A DNA stretch of 64,000 bases, taken from contig NC_048554.1 of the NCBI RefSeq assembly GCF_902806685.2, forward strand, positions 13,578,001-13,642,000, read 5' to 3'. Numbering within the stretch: position 1 is the stretch's first letter; every line of letters begins with the position of its first letter. Shown piece after piece: positions 41,667 through 52,690 of this stretch. This stretch comes from Maniola hyperantus (lineage: Eukaryota > Arthropoda > Insecta > Lepidoptera > Nymphalidae). The notes under the pieces were generated by a model, which made no database searches, was not told where the DNA came from, and worked only from the letters and a program-made list of their open reading frames with translations. The translations under genes and the position numbers were made by a program.

Positions 41667-41992
41667 AAGTGCTTTGATATTGGATAGAATTAAGTGCTTT
41701 GATATTGGGTAGAATTAAGTGCTTTGATATTGGATAGAATTAAGTGCTTTGATATTAGATAGAATTAAGTGCTTTGATATTGGATAGAATTAAGTGCTTT
41801 GATATTAGATAGAATTAAGTGCTTTGATATTGGATAGAATTAAGTGCTTTGATATTGGATAGAATTAAGTGCTTTGATATTAGATAGAATTAAGTGCTTT
41901 GATATTGGATAGAATTAAGTGCTTTGATATTAGATAGAATTAAGTGCTTTGATATTGGATAGAATTAAGTGCTTTGATATTGGATAGAATTA
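41667..41992 (+). repeat. 25-bp minisatellite, 13 copies
   Basis: Units of 'taagtgctttgatattggat' plus agaat. One site alternates g or a (tggatag/tagatag). Units 3-7 and 8-12 show the same order G A G A G, suggesting a five-unit higher-order duplication. Confidence 0.95.
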
Positions 41993-42704
41993 AAGTCTGA
42001 ATGACGATATTTTGAAGATAAATGTAAACGTAATATTTATGAAGATTTACTTAATCACAACCCATAGGTATCTGTAATCCGAATGTGTATTTGTTTGTTG
42101 GTTTATTGGTTTGTTGATTCAACAAGACAAAGGAACTAACCTATACGTCATGTCGAGTTGAAATTAGTGATAATAATTTATATTCATTTATTTGGTGATA
42201 TAAAAATCCTAAATAATAACCACGGTGTGTGGTTATTAATATTATAAGTCTTTATTATACTATATACTATATTATTATAAGTCTTTGATCACGGACAAAA
42301 TATGTGTATTCGAAACCATTCAAAAAATCAAACCTTTTGATTTAACATATCAAAATATAAATTTAGAAAAATGTCCAATGTTCAAAATACAAGAAACCTT
42401 TTCAAAAACAATAACAACACCTAAACATAGGCAAAGGTAGCCAAAGGTTGGAGCGGATATTTGAGACGTTTTGGATATCTCGAAGCAGGTCTGAGTAAAC
42501 AACCCTGGCCACGTGTGTGCTGCACGGCCTGCACGCGCTGCAACGTGTGTGCTGCACGCGCTGCACGTGATCATTTGGAGAGCAAGAGTGTGTCACCAAA
42601 GAAGCTGTGACACTAGTTTTGGACAAAACTTATGTAAAACGAAACGATTAAAAATTTTTCAATTCACTTATGTAGAACAGTGTTATGATTATGTATTTTT
42701 GTAT
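41993..42704. other. Unannotated sequence
   Basis: A short direct repeat around 'acgtgtgtgctgcac' lies at 42510-42560. No gene. Confidence 0.4.
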
Positions 42705-42970
42705 TGAATGTCTCCCTTATTTTGTAAATAAGACTTTTTTTTTTTATTAGCGCGATTAGTTGTTTAAATTTTTACGTATAGTTTAGTCGTTTGCTTGTAT
42801 TTTTATATTATTATATATATGTATGTATTGTATATGTTTGTTAATGTTGTGTCGCCCTAGTTGTTTGTAGTAAGCTGTGGATAGTGTAGTGGATTACATA
42901 TTTATCAATTTTGTTAGATTTAAGTCGTACCTAGTTTTAACTTTTAATATGCAATTGTTTACTGTCCCAA

Positions 42971-43004
<34 letters not shown>
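42705..43004 (+). mobile_element. 3' end of a poly(A)-tailed retrocopy
   Basis: A T/G-rich, UTR-like stretch ends 'ctgtcccaaataaa' and a run of more than 30 A. The AATAAA signal merges with the tail, as in a freshly retroposed LINE or mRNA copy. No coding part is recognised and no clear target duplication is seen. Confidence 0.5.
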
Positions 43005-43006
<2 letters not shown>

Positions 43007-43120
43007 GTGCTATGTTAAACTTTTAGATTTCAGACAGTAGGTACAGAGCCAACAATTTACAAATTTATGAAACTACCTGTGAAAACCACTAACAACTGTA
43101 ATGTGCGTATAAGTTAAGTA

Positions 43121-43318
43121 ATTAAATATCACTTGCTTTAACGGTGAAGGAAAATATCGCGAGGAATCCTGCATGTCTGAGAGTTAATGTAACCAAAGGT
43201 GTCTGAAGTCTGCCAATCAGCACTGGCCTAGCGGGTTATGGTGTAAGCCCTTCTCATGTGAGAGGTGACCCGTGCTGGTCGTGGGCTGACGACAACGATG
43301 ATGATGATGATTATGATC
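43121..43318 (+). mobile_element. Metulj-like SINE, body and tail
   Basis: 'tatcacttgctttaacggtg', 'gtctgaagtctgccaatcag' and 'gaggtgacccgtgctgg' lead into 'gatgatgatgattatgatc'. The head is missing. Confidence 0.75.
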
Positions 43319-43437
43319 AATATCATGATACAAATCGTAGATAATAGGAGTAAAATAAACTGTATTAAGAGTTAGATGTTTTAATAAAAATAGTCTAAAT
43401 ACCTACCGCGTTGGAGAGTACCGTGGAATGTCGGGAC

Positions 43438-43570
43438 GGGTTAGTGGAGGGGAGGTGGGGGGGGGGGGGGGGTTATTAATGAGCGCGGAGATGTTTTTAT
43501 TGCGACTTAATTCAGCGCTGCGCGAGATTTATAACTCAGTAATGTATTGTATTGTACATTCACAACTATT
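43438..43570 (+). repeat. G-tract with AT-rich flank, paralogue 1
   Basis: A run of about 17 G (43456-43472) is followed by 'ttattaatgagcgcggagat' and a 'tattgtattgtacatt' block. A diverged copy of the same arrangement lies at 44050-44230. Confidence 0.6.
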
Positions 43571-43639
43571 TGCGGAATTTATTTGTCCAGCCGGAACTAA
43601 ATGCGAGGTTTTGAAAAATTACCTACTACTGACTACATT

Positions 43640-43822
43640 AATTTTGAACCCCGATTTCACCCTCTTAGGGGTTGAATTTTCAAAAACCCTTTCTTAGCGA
43701 ACGTTTGTGTCATAATAGCTATCTGCATGACAAATTTCAACCCGATCCGTCCAGTAGGTACATTGAGCTGTGCGTTGACAGATCGTCAGTCAGTCAGCTT
43801 TTCCTTTTATATATTTAGATTA
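43640..43822 (+). mobile_element. Dispersed repeat A, 3' two thirds
   Basis: 'tcttaggggttgaattttca' through 'cccgatccgtccagtaggta' to 'cagcttttccttttatatat'. Confidence 0.65.
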
Positions 43823-43863
43823 ATGGGTCAAGCACGTAAAAAGCTGTAATACATTACCTAGTA

Positions 43864-44036
43864 CAGTACGAGGTCGAAAGTAATGTACATCAACCTTTAA
43901 AAGGAGATAGCAGATTTGTAGAGCACTGTCTCGGTCGTTGAGACCGACAAAACATAATATAGTGACAGAGACAACGCTGTACAAAGCCGAAATGTCATTC
44001 TAAAGGTCGATGTACATTACTTTCGGCCGCGTATTG
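43864..44036. mobile_element. MITE family A (Tc1/mariner-like), copy 1
   Basis: Ends 'cagtacgaggtcgaaagtaa' and, inverted, 'ttactttcggccgcgtattg', flanked by TA on both sides. TA target sites and CAGT ends fit a Tc1/mariner-derived MITE. Interior half-palindromes (gagaccgac) and 'gacagagacaacgc' recur in copies at 46510 and 52250. Confidence 0.8.
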
Positions 44037-44049
44037 TACGTGTTCATCA

Positions 44050-44230
44050 GTAAAGGGGGCAGCGGTGGAGGGGGGGAGGGGGGGAGGGGTCGTGGAGGGT
44101 TACTAATGTGCTGGAATGCTTTCATTGCGTGTCAGCCGCCGCGGATTTATTGCGCTGCTAGTTTACTTATCCTCTAAGTGCATGCGATGTAGGTACACGT
44201 CTTGTTACATTGTACATTGTACACTCGCTA
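44050..44230 (+). repeat. G-tract with flank, paralogue 2
   Basis: 'gggggggagggggggagggg' then 'gttactaatgtgctggaatg' and 'attgtacattgtaca'. It parallels 43438-43570 at low identity. Confidence 0.5.
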
Positions 44231-44812
44231 GCTTTTTACGTCAGTTTGTTCGTCGTTGTGGTTTTGCTTACGTTCCTGTAATTGTTCCTCGGGGAGGCTG
44301 AGATTCAAGATAAACGTTAACTCTATATAATCAGACGGACCCTATATCCTTAAATAATACTAAAACAAGCTTATACAGCGTGTTTGGTTTATATCATAAT
44401 TTAGTGTTAAAATAGGAATCTTTTGAGGCTCGTAACTTTTAAATAAATATTTTTTCAATATTTTATATATCAATGAACCTAGATAATGACAAGATAAATT
44501 GATCAAATATTGTTGTATTTTCCCTCCTACGTTTGTATGAAGAAAGCATTGAAGTGAGCTCCCTTAACATGAGTCATTACAAATGATGTATACATCCAAA
44601 TAGTTAGTGCCATGGCTTCTTTCACTCTCTACGATTTGACAAACGTTCAAACCATAACATAGCTTCAAACGACGTCGACTTTTGAGTTCACAGAAGTGTA
44701 CGAGTTCATTTCCGCGACGTAATTTCGTTTTTATGGTTCTGTACTTCAAAAGGAATACCGGAACCGTTATAATAAATATTTTAAATACATACTTACATAT
44801 CAAAAATTGCGA
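44231..44812. other. Unannotated sequence
   Basis: Nothing recognised. Confidence 0.4.
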
Positions 44813-44878
44813 AACCGGCAGGATTCGAACCAACGCTGCGTCTCACTTGGGGTATCGCGCCCAGAGCGCCTTTGACCT
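44813..44878 (-). mobile_element. tRNA-like SINE head, family unknown
   Basis: On the minus strand 'ggttcgaatcctgccgg' matches a B box and T arm. An A-box-like segment lies upstream. No 3' body from the other families follows. Confidence 0.4.
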
Positions 44879-45567
44879 CTAGAATTCCTAAATTGCCCTG
44901 AATCGAACCGAGGAATTTCTGTTAAAAAAACCACAAGACCACCTTTCTGCGTTACGGAGGTCGTTGTGTTCTAAATCCAAATTTTATCAACATTTTATGT
45001 TGATGTATTTCAGTACACTCGCATACAGAGGCTGGTAATCTGCACTGTAAGCAACGTGGTTTACTCAGGGCCGCTACACGCAGCCAGCAGTGGTATAGCT
45101 CTTATGTCTCGCTACATGAAGGCTGTATTGCAACGACTAATACAGCTCTGTGCAGTGAACCCCACCGATATCCACATATCTTAACATCCGTATTGCAAGC
45201 TGCAGCAAGCTGTATAGCAGATAGGGTAAATAGCAAAGTCTAGTATAATCACTACATTATTGAATTTAGTTGACCTAATTATAATTATGATACTTAGTTA
45301 GATATTGATAACTGTATCATATTCGAATTTCGATCTAACATGGAATGTGAACTATGTATTTGCCTACAATATTATACTAATATCACAGAGGAAGTACACT
45401 ATAATGTTACCTAATGCTAACACGAGCAGCATACCTACTTAGCTACTTTTAAATCATTTTCATTTGGTGAAATCATAATAATTATTCTTCTCAGTGAATT
45501 CACACGTGTTGTTTATGTAGAATGATTGTTCTTTAGCGCTAACAATTGTTGTTGTTCAATCTCAATA
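44879..45567. other. Unannotated sequence
   Basis: Nothing recognised. Confidence 0.4.
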
Positions 45568-45708
45568 TGAGAGGTTGAATTCCTGAAAGGCCGGCAACGC
45601 ATTGATGGTTCCTCTGGTACCTACTGCAAATGTTTATGGGTGGCGGTAATCACTTAACATCAGGTGATCCGCTTGCTCGTTTGCTCGTTACTTTTTATTA
45701 ACAAAAAA
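45568..45708 (+). mobile_element. LINE 3' end, clade unresolved
   Basis: 'aaaggccggcaacgcattga', 'gggtggcggtaatcacttaa' and 'caggtgatccgcttgctcgt' followed by an A run form a 3' terminal motif common across lepidopteran genomes. Confidence 0.65.
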
Positions 45709-45893
45709 AAGGTAGTTATTTCGAAATTGCAGACAGACACTTCAATTTAATTTATCAGTCTTTACTCCAAACTATAGTTTGGGTAGTGGAGAGTTTCAGT
45801 GGAGTGGACCCTCGGCTCAGTGCTGGAGGAAGGTAGGTATATAATGTTGAGAATGGCGCGGCGCAGTGTGAGTGTGAGCGCGCCCGCGGGACG
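45709..45893. other. Unannotated sequence
   Basis: CpG-rich toward 45890. Nothing recognised. Confidence 0.4.
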
Positions 45894-45940
45894 TCACCAG
45901 TCTTGGACGATCTATAGGTTAGATCGTCCAAGTCACCAGT
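45894..45940. repeat. 31-bp foldback flanked by 8-bp direct repeats
   Basis: 'cttggacgatct' (45902-45913) and its exact complement (45921-45932) enclose a 7-nt loop. The 31-bp hairpin is bordered by tcaccagt at 45894-45901 and 45933-45940. Confidence 0.9.
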
Positions 45941-46084
45941 ACACGACCCGCCACACGAAACTCTGCAATAAAGCCCGCCCACCACTACATTCTGATGTTT
46001 TCTTTTACTGAATGTTCGTCACCCGACTAAAGCGGCTTTTATTTTAACTGTAGCCTTGATTGCATTCACACCAAATACTTGGTA

Positions 46085-46212
46085 AGTGAATTCTTTTTTT
46101 AGCGGATGTCTACGTCATGACAGCTATCTGCATACCAATCAGCCCGATCCGTCCAGTGGTTTGAGCTGTGCGTTGATAGATCAGTCAGTTGATCAGCTTT
46201 TATATATTTAGA
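46085..46212 (+). mobile_element. Dispersed repeat A, 3' half
   Basis: 'agcggatgtctacgtcatga' through 'cagcccgatccgtccagtgg' to 'cttttatatatttagatt'. Confidence 0.6.
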
Positions 46213-46509
46213 TTCTCCAGTATGTATCCGTTGTTAAGTATTCTCCAGACGAAGTTAATCGCAGTAGTTAACAAGTGTAGTTAATAATAACAACGACAAC
46301 ATAATCGCTGTAATAACATAGGTTTAGATGACGTACGAGAAGGGCCGATACCCTTCACGTAGGGTCCCGCAGGAGTTGAGGAGGGAGGGAGCACCAAAGT
46401 AGCCGAGGAGGAATTGATCACAAGACTCCTCTACTCGGGGACGCGTCACTACACGGATATAATTTACAGGTATAACGTTTTGGTATTAACACGAAGTTGA
46501 AAAAAATTA
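46213..46509. other. Unannotated sequence
   Basis: Nothing recognised. Confidence 0.4.
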
Positions 46510-46689
46510 CAGTAACCGGAAAAAAGTATATTGTACATCGATCGAATGAGATTTTGGCTTTGTAGAGCGTTGTCTCTATCACTCATACCTATTTGACATT
46601 TTGTCGGTCTCAACGACAGAGACAACGCCGCTCTACGAAATTCTCTTTCTAAAAGTCGATGTACCTACAATATTTTCTGTCGCGTACTG
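46510..46689. mobile_element. MITE family A, copy 2
   Basis: 180 bp between TA dinucleotides (46508-46509 and 46690-46691). Starts 'cagtaaccgg' and ends 'gtcgcgtactg'. The interior 'gtagagcgttgtctct' and 'gagacaacgccgctctac' pair as inverted repeats. Confidence 0.8.
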
Positions 46690-46734
46690 TAATATTTTAT
46701 TCTACGAAAATATGTATCTAATGTTATCTGGGAC

Positions 46735-46945
46735 CGATAGACGTTAGGGTCCCAGGGTTCTGGAATGGCGACCTCGCACCGGAATGCGCAGTGTTGGAAG
46801 ACCTCCCACGAGATGGTCAGACGACATCAAACGTGTCGCTGCGAGCCGCTGGATGGCGGCGGCACAAGACCGTTGTGTTTGGAAGTTCCTACAAGAGGCC
46901 TATGTCCAGCTGTGGATGACTATAAGTTGAGAATGATGATGATAG
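46735..46945 (+). mobile_element. RTE-type LINE, 3' end of ORF and tail
   Basis: The conceptual reading resembles the C terminus of lepidopteran RTE reverse transcriptases (R-W-x-D-D-I-K-R pattern), though a frameshift is present. It ends 'gcctatgtccagctgtggat' and GATGATGATAG. Confidence 0.65.
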
Positions 46946-47164
46946 TTGGAACCAAAGATATAAGGAATATGGCTCTATAGTAAAATTTTGTTATTTTCTG
47001 TGTAAGTTAAATTTGATTTTCTATTTTTGTAATGTAATGTTTTTCCGGGTATGTTTTTATTAAAAAAAAAATAACTAATAATAGAAACGTTTCACTCAAA
47101 TTAACTTTTAAGAAATGCACGGGGCGACTTGGTGATGCAACAATTAAAATGTTTTTTCGCACGA
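46946..47164. other. Unannotated sequence
   Basis: Nothing recognised. Confidence 0.4.
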
Positions 47165-47243
47165 TCCAGACGTCGAATCCGGGACCTTTGATGCGTCGCC
47201 ACTCGCCGGCAGCCGCATCATCTAACCACAAGGCCATCGACAC
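47165..47243 (-). mobile_element. tRNA-like SINE head
   Basis: On the minus strand 'atggccttgtggttagatga' is A-box-like and 'ggtcccggattcgac' is B-box-like. The body is not recognised. Confidence 0.4.
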
Positions 47244-47637
47244 AGGTCAATTAAAATACATTTTGCTAGACAAGTTATTACACTGGTGTGCAATACCTCG
47301 CCTAAGTTAACTAAGTAACTCTCTAATGTAAGTAAATACTAAAATATGCATCTCTGAGGGCATTGACGGCACCAGGTGCGGCCGCCTAACTAAATACCGA
47401 AGTACTTGGTTCGATATGTTCGTAACAACTTCGTCTCTAAGGGCTCCCTATATTATTCTATTCTATTAGAGGTGGAGAACTCTCAGGCATGCATTATATT
47501 AATTATATATTTTAGGACACTTGATTTAAATTTTTAGACTACATAAATATGCTAAGTATAGAATTCTAACTTAGCAGATTTTTTATAAAACATTATTGGT
47601 TTAGTAATTAACTACTTAGGTACAAAAAGTCAGATTT
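47244..47637. other. Unannotated sequence
   Basis: Nothing recognised. Confidence 0.4.
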
Positions 47638-47876
47638 TTGTCTGGTGGGAGGTTTCAGCCGTGGCTAGTAACCACCCTACCAGCAAAGCCGTGCCGCCAA
47701 GCGATTTAGCGATTCGATATACGAGGCCATGTAAAAACCAAAGGGTTTATTAAAAAAAACTGTCACACTAAACTAAACTGTTAGCCCGCTTCCATCTTAG
47801 ATTGCATCATCACTTACCACCAGGTGAAATTTCAGTACAGAGCTAACTTGTACGAGTATCTGAATAAAATAAAATA
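47638..47876 (+). mobile_element. SINE family 3, body and tail
   Basis: 'tctggtgggaggtttcagcc', 'agccgtgccgccaagcgatt', 'cccgcttccatcttagattg' and the tail 'gagtatctgaataaaataaa'. Confidence 0.7.
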
Positions 47877-48867
47877 ATTCTCATATCCCTAACAAGCCTA
47901 CTCGAAATCCTCGGATTTTAAATGTATGAAAGCTTACGATAAACAGGAAGGTGAAGCACCAAGCGTGGAAAAAAGTAAAAATATCGAGTGCGAGGTGTTC
48001 GGGCGCGTGTTTGCATATCAAAGGCGACCCGCCGGGCGAGCCAGGGGGGCAATCATATGCTAAACTGTACCGGTGCGACTCCGCTCATCGCTGCCAACCT
48101 TTCAGCGTATTTCCATTCCATCACAAATTTCCTACACTAGGAGTTCACGTGAAGATGACACGCCAGGATGACCATAAAAAGGTCACAAAAATTAATATAT
48201 TACCTATACAAAATTATCCCAACCAAAATATTATACCTCAGTCAAGGACTAGATATATATTTGGAAGTATTTGAAAATCGAAAAAAAAATCATAACACAA
48301 AACCTAAACTATAAGGTATGTGTATCTATTTAAACTTTATTCCTCACGTTTACTCAGGTTTCTAATTGAAGAACAAATTGTGCGTTGCACCCAAGTTGAG
48401 CCTAACTATATTAATGTAAACTTGGGTTACACAGCGCAACTTCTTTTGCTCTGTGAATTTTTCATAAACAACTGATTTTTAAAACCGAGTGAGAACTGAC
48501 TGTGAAGGAAGCTGTCATTAACAATGAAGGTAAGATTACTACATAATGCGTATCGGGCGCATACAAGTAATTGTGTGTTGTAGTTGACAAGGTCGGGCGA
48601 TGTAGGTGACTGTGTCGGCGTGCAGGAGGGCGGCAGGAGGGCGGCAGGAGGGCCGTGAGAGGCCCGAGGACACAAAGAGTGGCGCTCACTGACACGCCCG
48701 TCGCGTCAGCACACTGCCCTTGCCACTGCACTGAACTGTACTGACACAGTGTAAACACACGCAGTGAGATGACGACCTTGGTGGTTTGTAGCCTTGTGAA
48801 TGTAGCGGCTACTGTATATCCAATCGTTTCGAGAAAAATATTTAAGTTTGCTCTGCCAACTTCTCCG
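47877..48867. other. Unannotated sequence with a small GC repeat
   Basis: 'ggagggcggca' is repeated about three times at 48626-48655. Open frames up to 107 codons show no protein features. Confidence 0.4.
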
Positions 48868-48962
48868 GATTCCAGATTAGCTAACTACCATTTTAGACTG
48901 CATCATCACTTATCATCAGGTGAGATTATCAAGGGCCAACTTGTAACGGAATAAAATAAAAG
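48868..48962 (+). mobile_element. SINE family 3, 3' end
   Basis: 'ttagactgcatcatcactta' to 'cttgtaacggaataaaataa'. Confidence 0.6.
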
Positions 48963-49687
48963 ATTGGTTAAGATTTTGTCCTCCATGTCATCTGTGCGAC
49001 TCCGCAACGCGAGATTGTTTCGTCTAGATGTTTTCTTTAATCTTAGAGATGTACTATTCCTATTATTAAGAGGTTAGTATTTACCTGGAAACATAGAGGA
49101 CAGATATGCATGTAGAAGGAAAAAGTAGGAATGGAATGGAAGACCAAAGAAGAGGTTGGATTCGTGAAAGAGGATAGGCGTGTACAACGGGTGGACTGTG
49201 CGACGTGCGTTGACGAACGATAGATTGTGCACAAAGCGAGGGATGAAGGCAGCAACAAGAAGATAGGCGTTAAACACTCTTGCATATGGTCACGTACCAC
49301 TCTATAGGGATGAGGGTACCAGTCTCGATAGGAAATCTTCCACTCTTAGTTCTTACCCACCAGAGAACAAGTGGATACCTTGGTAAGAACAAGTGGAGTA
49401 GGCTGCCGTCGTTGACCGACTGTATGCATGTGTTTAGGCTGTGACACTGTACCGGAATGTGTGCACTTAAGCTGCATCTCTCGACAGTGGCATTATATTC
49501 TCGCTCCAGTTCCGATGTGGGCCACACACACACACACACACACACACGGCACCTTTGTGTTAGTTAGTTAGCACCTTGTCAGTTGTCACCTGGAAGTAGC
49601 TCAGTATTACACTAAAAGTATTAACAAACAATTGTATGACTACCCCCGCGTCAAAACTCAAGGACTTTTCCACATATTTAGCTACTA
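48963..49687. other. Unannotated sequence with (CA)n
   Basis: (ac)n at 49524-49548. Otherwise unique. Confidence 0.4.
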
Positions 49688-49875
49688 ACGACCCCCCCCC
49701 CCCGGCTTCGCACGGGTCACAATAACAATTTTTTAATTACATTACAATTTTCAAAAATAAAATATAGCCTATGTTACTTAAGAATAATGCAGCTTTCTAC
49801 AGGTGAAAGGGTTTCATAAATCGGTTCAGTAGTTCCAAAGATTACCCCCTACAAACAAACTTACAAACTTTACGT
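49688..49875 (-). mobile_element. Dispersed repeat E
   Basis: A C-run, then 'ggcttcgcacgggtcacaat', 'tatagcctatgttact' and 'aaatcggttcagtagttcca' form a common lepidopteran short repeat in inverted orientation. Confidence 0.45.
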
Positions 49876-49888
49876 CTTCATGAAATAC

Positions 49889-50118
49889 TAGGTGATGCCC
49901 GCGACTTCGTTCGCGTGGATTTAGTATTTAAAAAATCCCGTCGGATCTCTTTGATTTTCCGGGATAAAAAGTAGCCTATGTCACTCTCCAGGTTTTTAAC
50001 TAAAACCATGCAAAAAATCACGTCGATCCGTTGTTGGTCCGTTGTGACGTGATTGTCCTTCAATCACGTATCACAATAAAATGAACAAACACACTTTCGC
50101 ATTTATAATATGATATGG
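49889..50118 (-). mobile_element. Lep1-type repeat, full length, inverted
   Basis: 'actaggtgatgcccgcgact' and 'ctttgattttccgggataaa' to 'aacacactttcgcatttata'. Confidence 0.8.
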
Positions 50119-51279
50119 GTAGTGATTAGTATAGATGTTTAGTAAACCATAGTTTGTAGTGAATGACGTAAATCACAGAATATAGGTAACTCAAAATGCC
50201 AACAATCAAACTCTTAGCTATGAACAAACAGTGAGAAGAACTTGTGAAAACCTTTCGTATCGAAACTACGATAATCAGATAGACGTTCAATATGACGTCA
50301 GCCCCGATACCTATAGAAAATCATTAAAATTTCGATTACTCCTTTAATCACCAAAATGACTGAGCTTGAATGCAATACCATTAATTTCGTCGATGTCGTC
50401 TATATTTCACGCGCAAATATAATCATACGGCATTCCGCGGCAATACGGTACGTTTTGTTTTCCTTTATTGTGGTAACACTCATGAAATCTAGGGGGCCGA
50501 AGTTGACGATGCAATAACTAAATTAGACACTCAATTCATCACTACCCATATTATTATAAATGCGAAAGCATAGATTAATTATTATTGGTCTCGCTCCGCT
50601 CTACTGCGACAGTGTGTTTTGTTGGGATATTTTGAATTTATAGGAAAAATATCAGTAAAAAGAAAAAACTTGGACGTCCTGTTTGATATATATATTTGAA
50701 GTAAGTAAATATGTCATCGAATGTAAAACAAAGGATTTTAGAAAAAATAAGAATAAGAACATAGATTAATTATTGGTCTATAAGAATATATTTAAATATA
50801 AATAATTTAGTTTACAGCTAGTTTCCATCCAGTGTTATACAATCATATCGAAAACTACACGGAAAATGTGAAAAAAGTGCTAGCAAAGTTACCAGTTTCG
50901 CTAAAAGACGGTTAAAAAGTACATATATACATTATTATATCGGTCTTATTTAAACTTGTATAATATTTAGCTTTGCTAATGATAACAACTGTAGCTGTGA
51001 TAACCTCGATAATTTCATATGTATTATGATTTATGACTATTATAAATATGAATTTTTGTTTATCTGTTCGTTATCTATGCGATTGCGTATCGTTTAGGGC
51101 TCGTTCTAAAGACGCGTGGCGAGTCGCGTCACGCTGTTAATTCAAACATATGGCCAAGTGTGAGAGCGTTGATGCAGAAGCGTTTATTTGTTAACTGGCG
51201 GAGCATGCGGCAGAGCGCGCTACTTTATTCATGAACGACACCACATATGGACATATGATTGTATTTTCACGGGCGACAC
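50119..51279. other. Unannotated sequence
   Basis: A short direct repeat 'catagattaattatt' occurs near 50568 and 50760. No gene. Confidence 0.35.
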
Positions 51280-51375
51280 CGCGGCCGGCGGCCCCCGCAC
51301 GGACGCGGGCCCCGCACGGACGACACCGCGGCCCCCGCACGGACGTGGGCCCCGTCGCTGGTGTCGCTGGTGTCG
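51280..51375 (+). repeat. GC-rich imperfect direct repeats
   Basis: 'cccccgcacggac' blocks recur about three times with 'acaccgcgg' and 'gtcgctggt' duplications. It is CpG-island-like. Confidence 0.7.
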
Positions 51376-51583
51376 CTACATCTCTCGCAACACAGAATCG
51401 CGTGGATCGCCGTTCGACGCGACGCGTGTCTAGAAAAGAGCCCTTACTCGATTCAATGAAAATTTTGTACAGTTGATATTAGGACTTGGCGAGTAGGTAG
51501 CATCGGTAGCGCGGGAGTTGTATTGCAATGCATGACGGGCTTTATACTACTTAGTCTTAGCTACATAGTACCTACTTTCTGCT

Positions 51584-51772
51584 GGTTAACAACATAAAAT
51601 GGACGGCCGACGTTAACAACATATAATGGACGGCCGACGTTAACAACATATAATGGACGGCCGACGTTAACAACATATAATGGACGGCCGACGTTAACAA
51701 CATATAATGGACGGCCGACGTTAACAACATATAATGGACGGCCGACGTTAACAACATATAATGGACGGCCGA
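51584..51772 (+). repeat. 27-bp minisatellite, 7 copies
   Basis: Seven units of 'cgttaacaacatataatgga' plus cggccga. Because 27 is divisible by three, the minus strand reads as a nine-residue repeat, a by-product only. Confidence 0.97.
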
Positions 51773-52098
51773 CGTTAATCAAGATCATACATCATTAAGT
51801 ACTTCTTTATAACGAAAAAGACGAAAAATATTTTTTATAAAAAATAGAGGCAGAAGTGAAATCAAAATTTACAGCAAGCTAAAATAATTATAATACTATA
51901 TATATTTCATTAAAACTTTCCTCGAAAAGAGTCTATAGCCTTGAGCACTTAACTTATAGTCGGCCTTATTTCGCCGACAGCGACGTCCGACACTCGTCTT
52001 CGTCGGCCGTGTCGGTGTTGTCGGCCTCGCGCCGTCTGTTGACACGATGAACTTGTGTCGAGCTTGTCGACGAGGCGGCGAGGCGCGCCTCAGGACCA
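51773..52098. other. Unannotated sequence, CpG-rich at 51960-52085
   Basis: 'gtcggcc' motifs recur. Nothing else recognised. Confidence 0.4.
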
Positions 52099-52211
52099 CT
52101 ACACACTACACACTACACACTACACACTACACACTACACACTACACACTACACACTACACACTACACACTACACACTACACACTACACACTACACACTAC
52201 ACACTACACAC
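52099..52211 (+). repeat. 7-bp microsatellite (actacac)n
   Basis: About sixteen uninterrupted copies. Confidence 0.95.
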
Positions 52212-52249
52212 GGGTGACGGGATCAACTGTCACCAGGAAGCTTATAATA

Positions 52250-52428
52250 CAGTAGGTAGCCGGCAGAAAATATTGTACATTGACCTTTAGTAAGAGATTT
52301 CGTCTTTGTAGAGCGTTACTTACTCATATCTATGTTACGTTTTGTCGATCTCAACGACAAAGACAACGCTCTACGAAACCGCTATCTCTTTCTAAAGGTT
52401 GATGTACAATTCTTCCTGCCGGATACCG
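52250..52428. mobile_element. MITE family A, copy 3
   Basis: 179 bp between TA dinucleotides (52248-52249 and 52429-52430). It starts 'cagtaggtagccggcag' and ends 'ctgccggataccg'. The interior 'tgtagagcgtt' and 'aacgctctac' are inverted. Confidence 0.8.
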
Positions 52429-52449
52429 TATTTAAATATTTTACACTCA

Positions 52450-52690
52450 CCAACGTTGATAGGATTCGAGCGTCAAAATACAAATAACGTCAGAGTGAAA
52501 TGGGCCGGAAAGTTCTTGATTTAAAGTCGAAAGCTCAGTACCACCGATTTTATTTCGCAACGTTTCCGCTTTCTGACTGTAAATCTATGGACGAATTTCA
52601 GCTTAAAACAAGGCTATTAAAGTCCCTTTCACTTTGACGCTAAGTTACTGTTTTGATGCAACGTCGAAATGTATAATCTTATACTAAGGC
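52450..52690. mobile_element. MITE family B, copy 2 (decayed)
   Basis: The interior 'accaccgattttatttcgca', 'gtttccgctt' and 'cttaaaacaaggc' aligns with 32330-32440. The terminal repeats are eroded, so the ends are approximate. Confidence 0.55.

Noticed and set aside
51561..51788. Open frame with a nine-residue repeat
   Set aside because: By-product of the 27-bp minisatellite, whose length is divisible by three.
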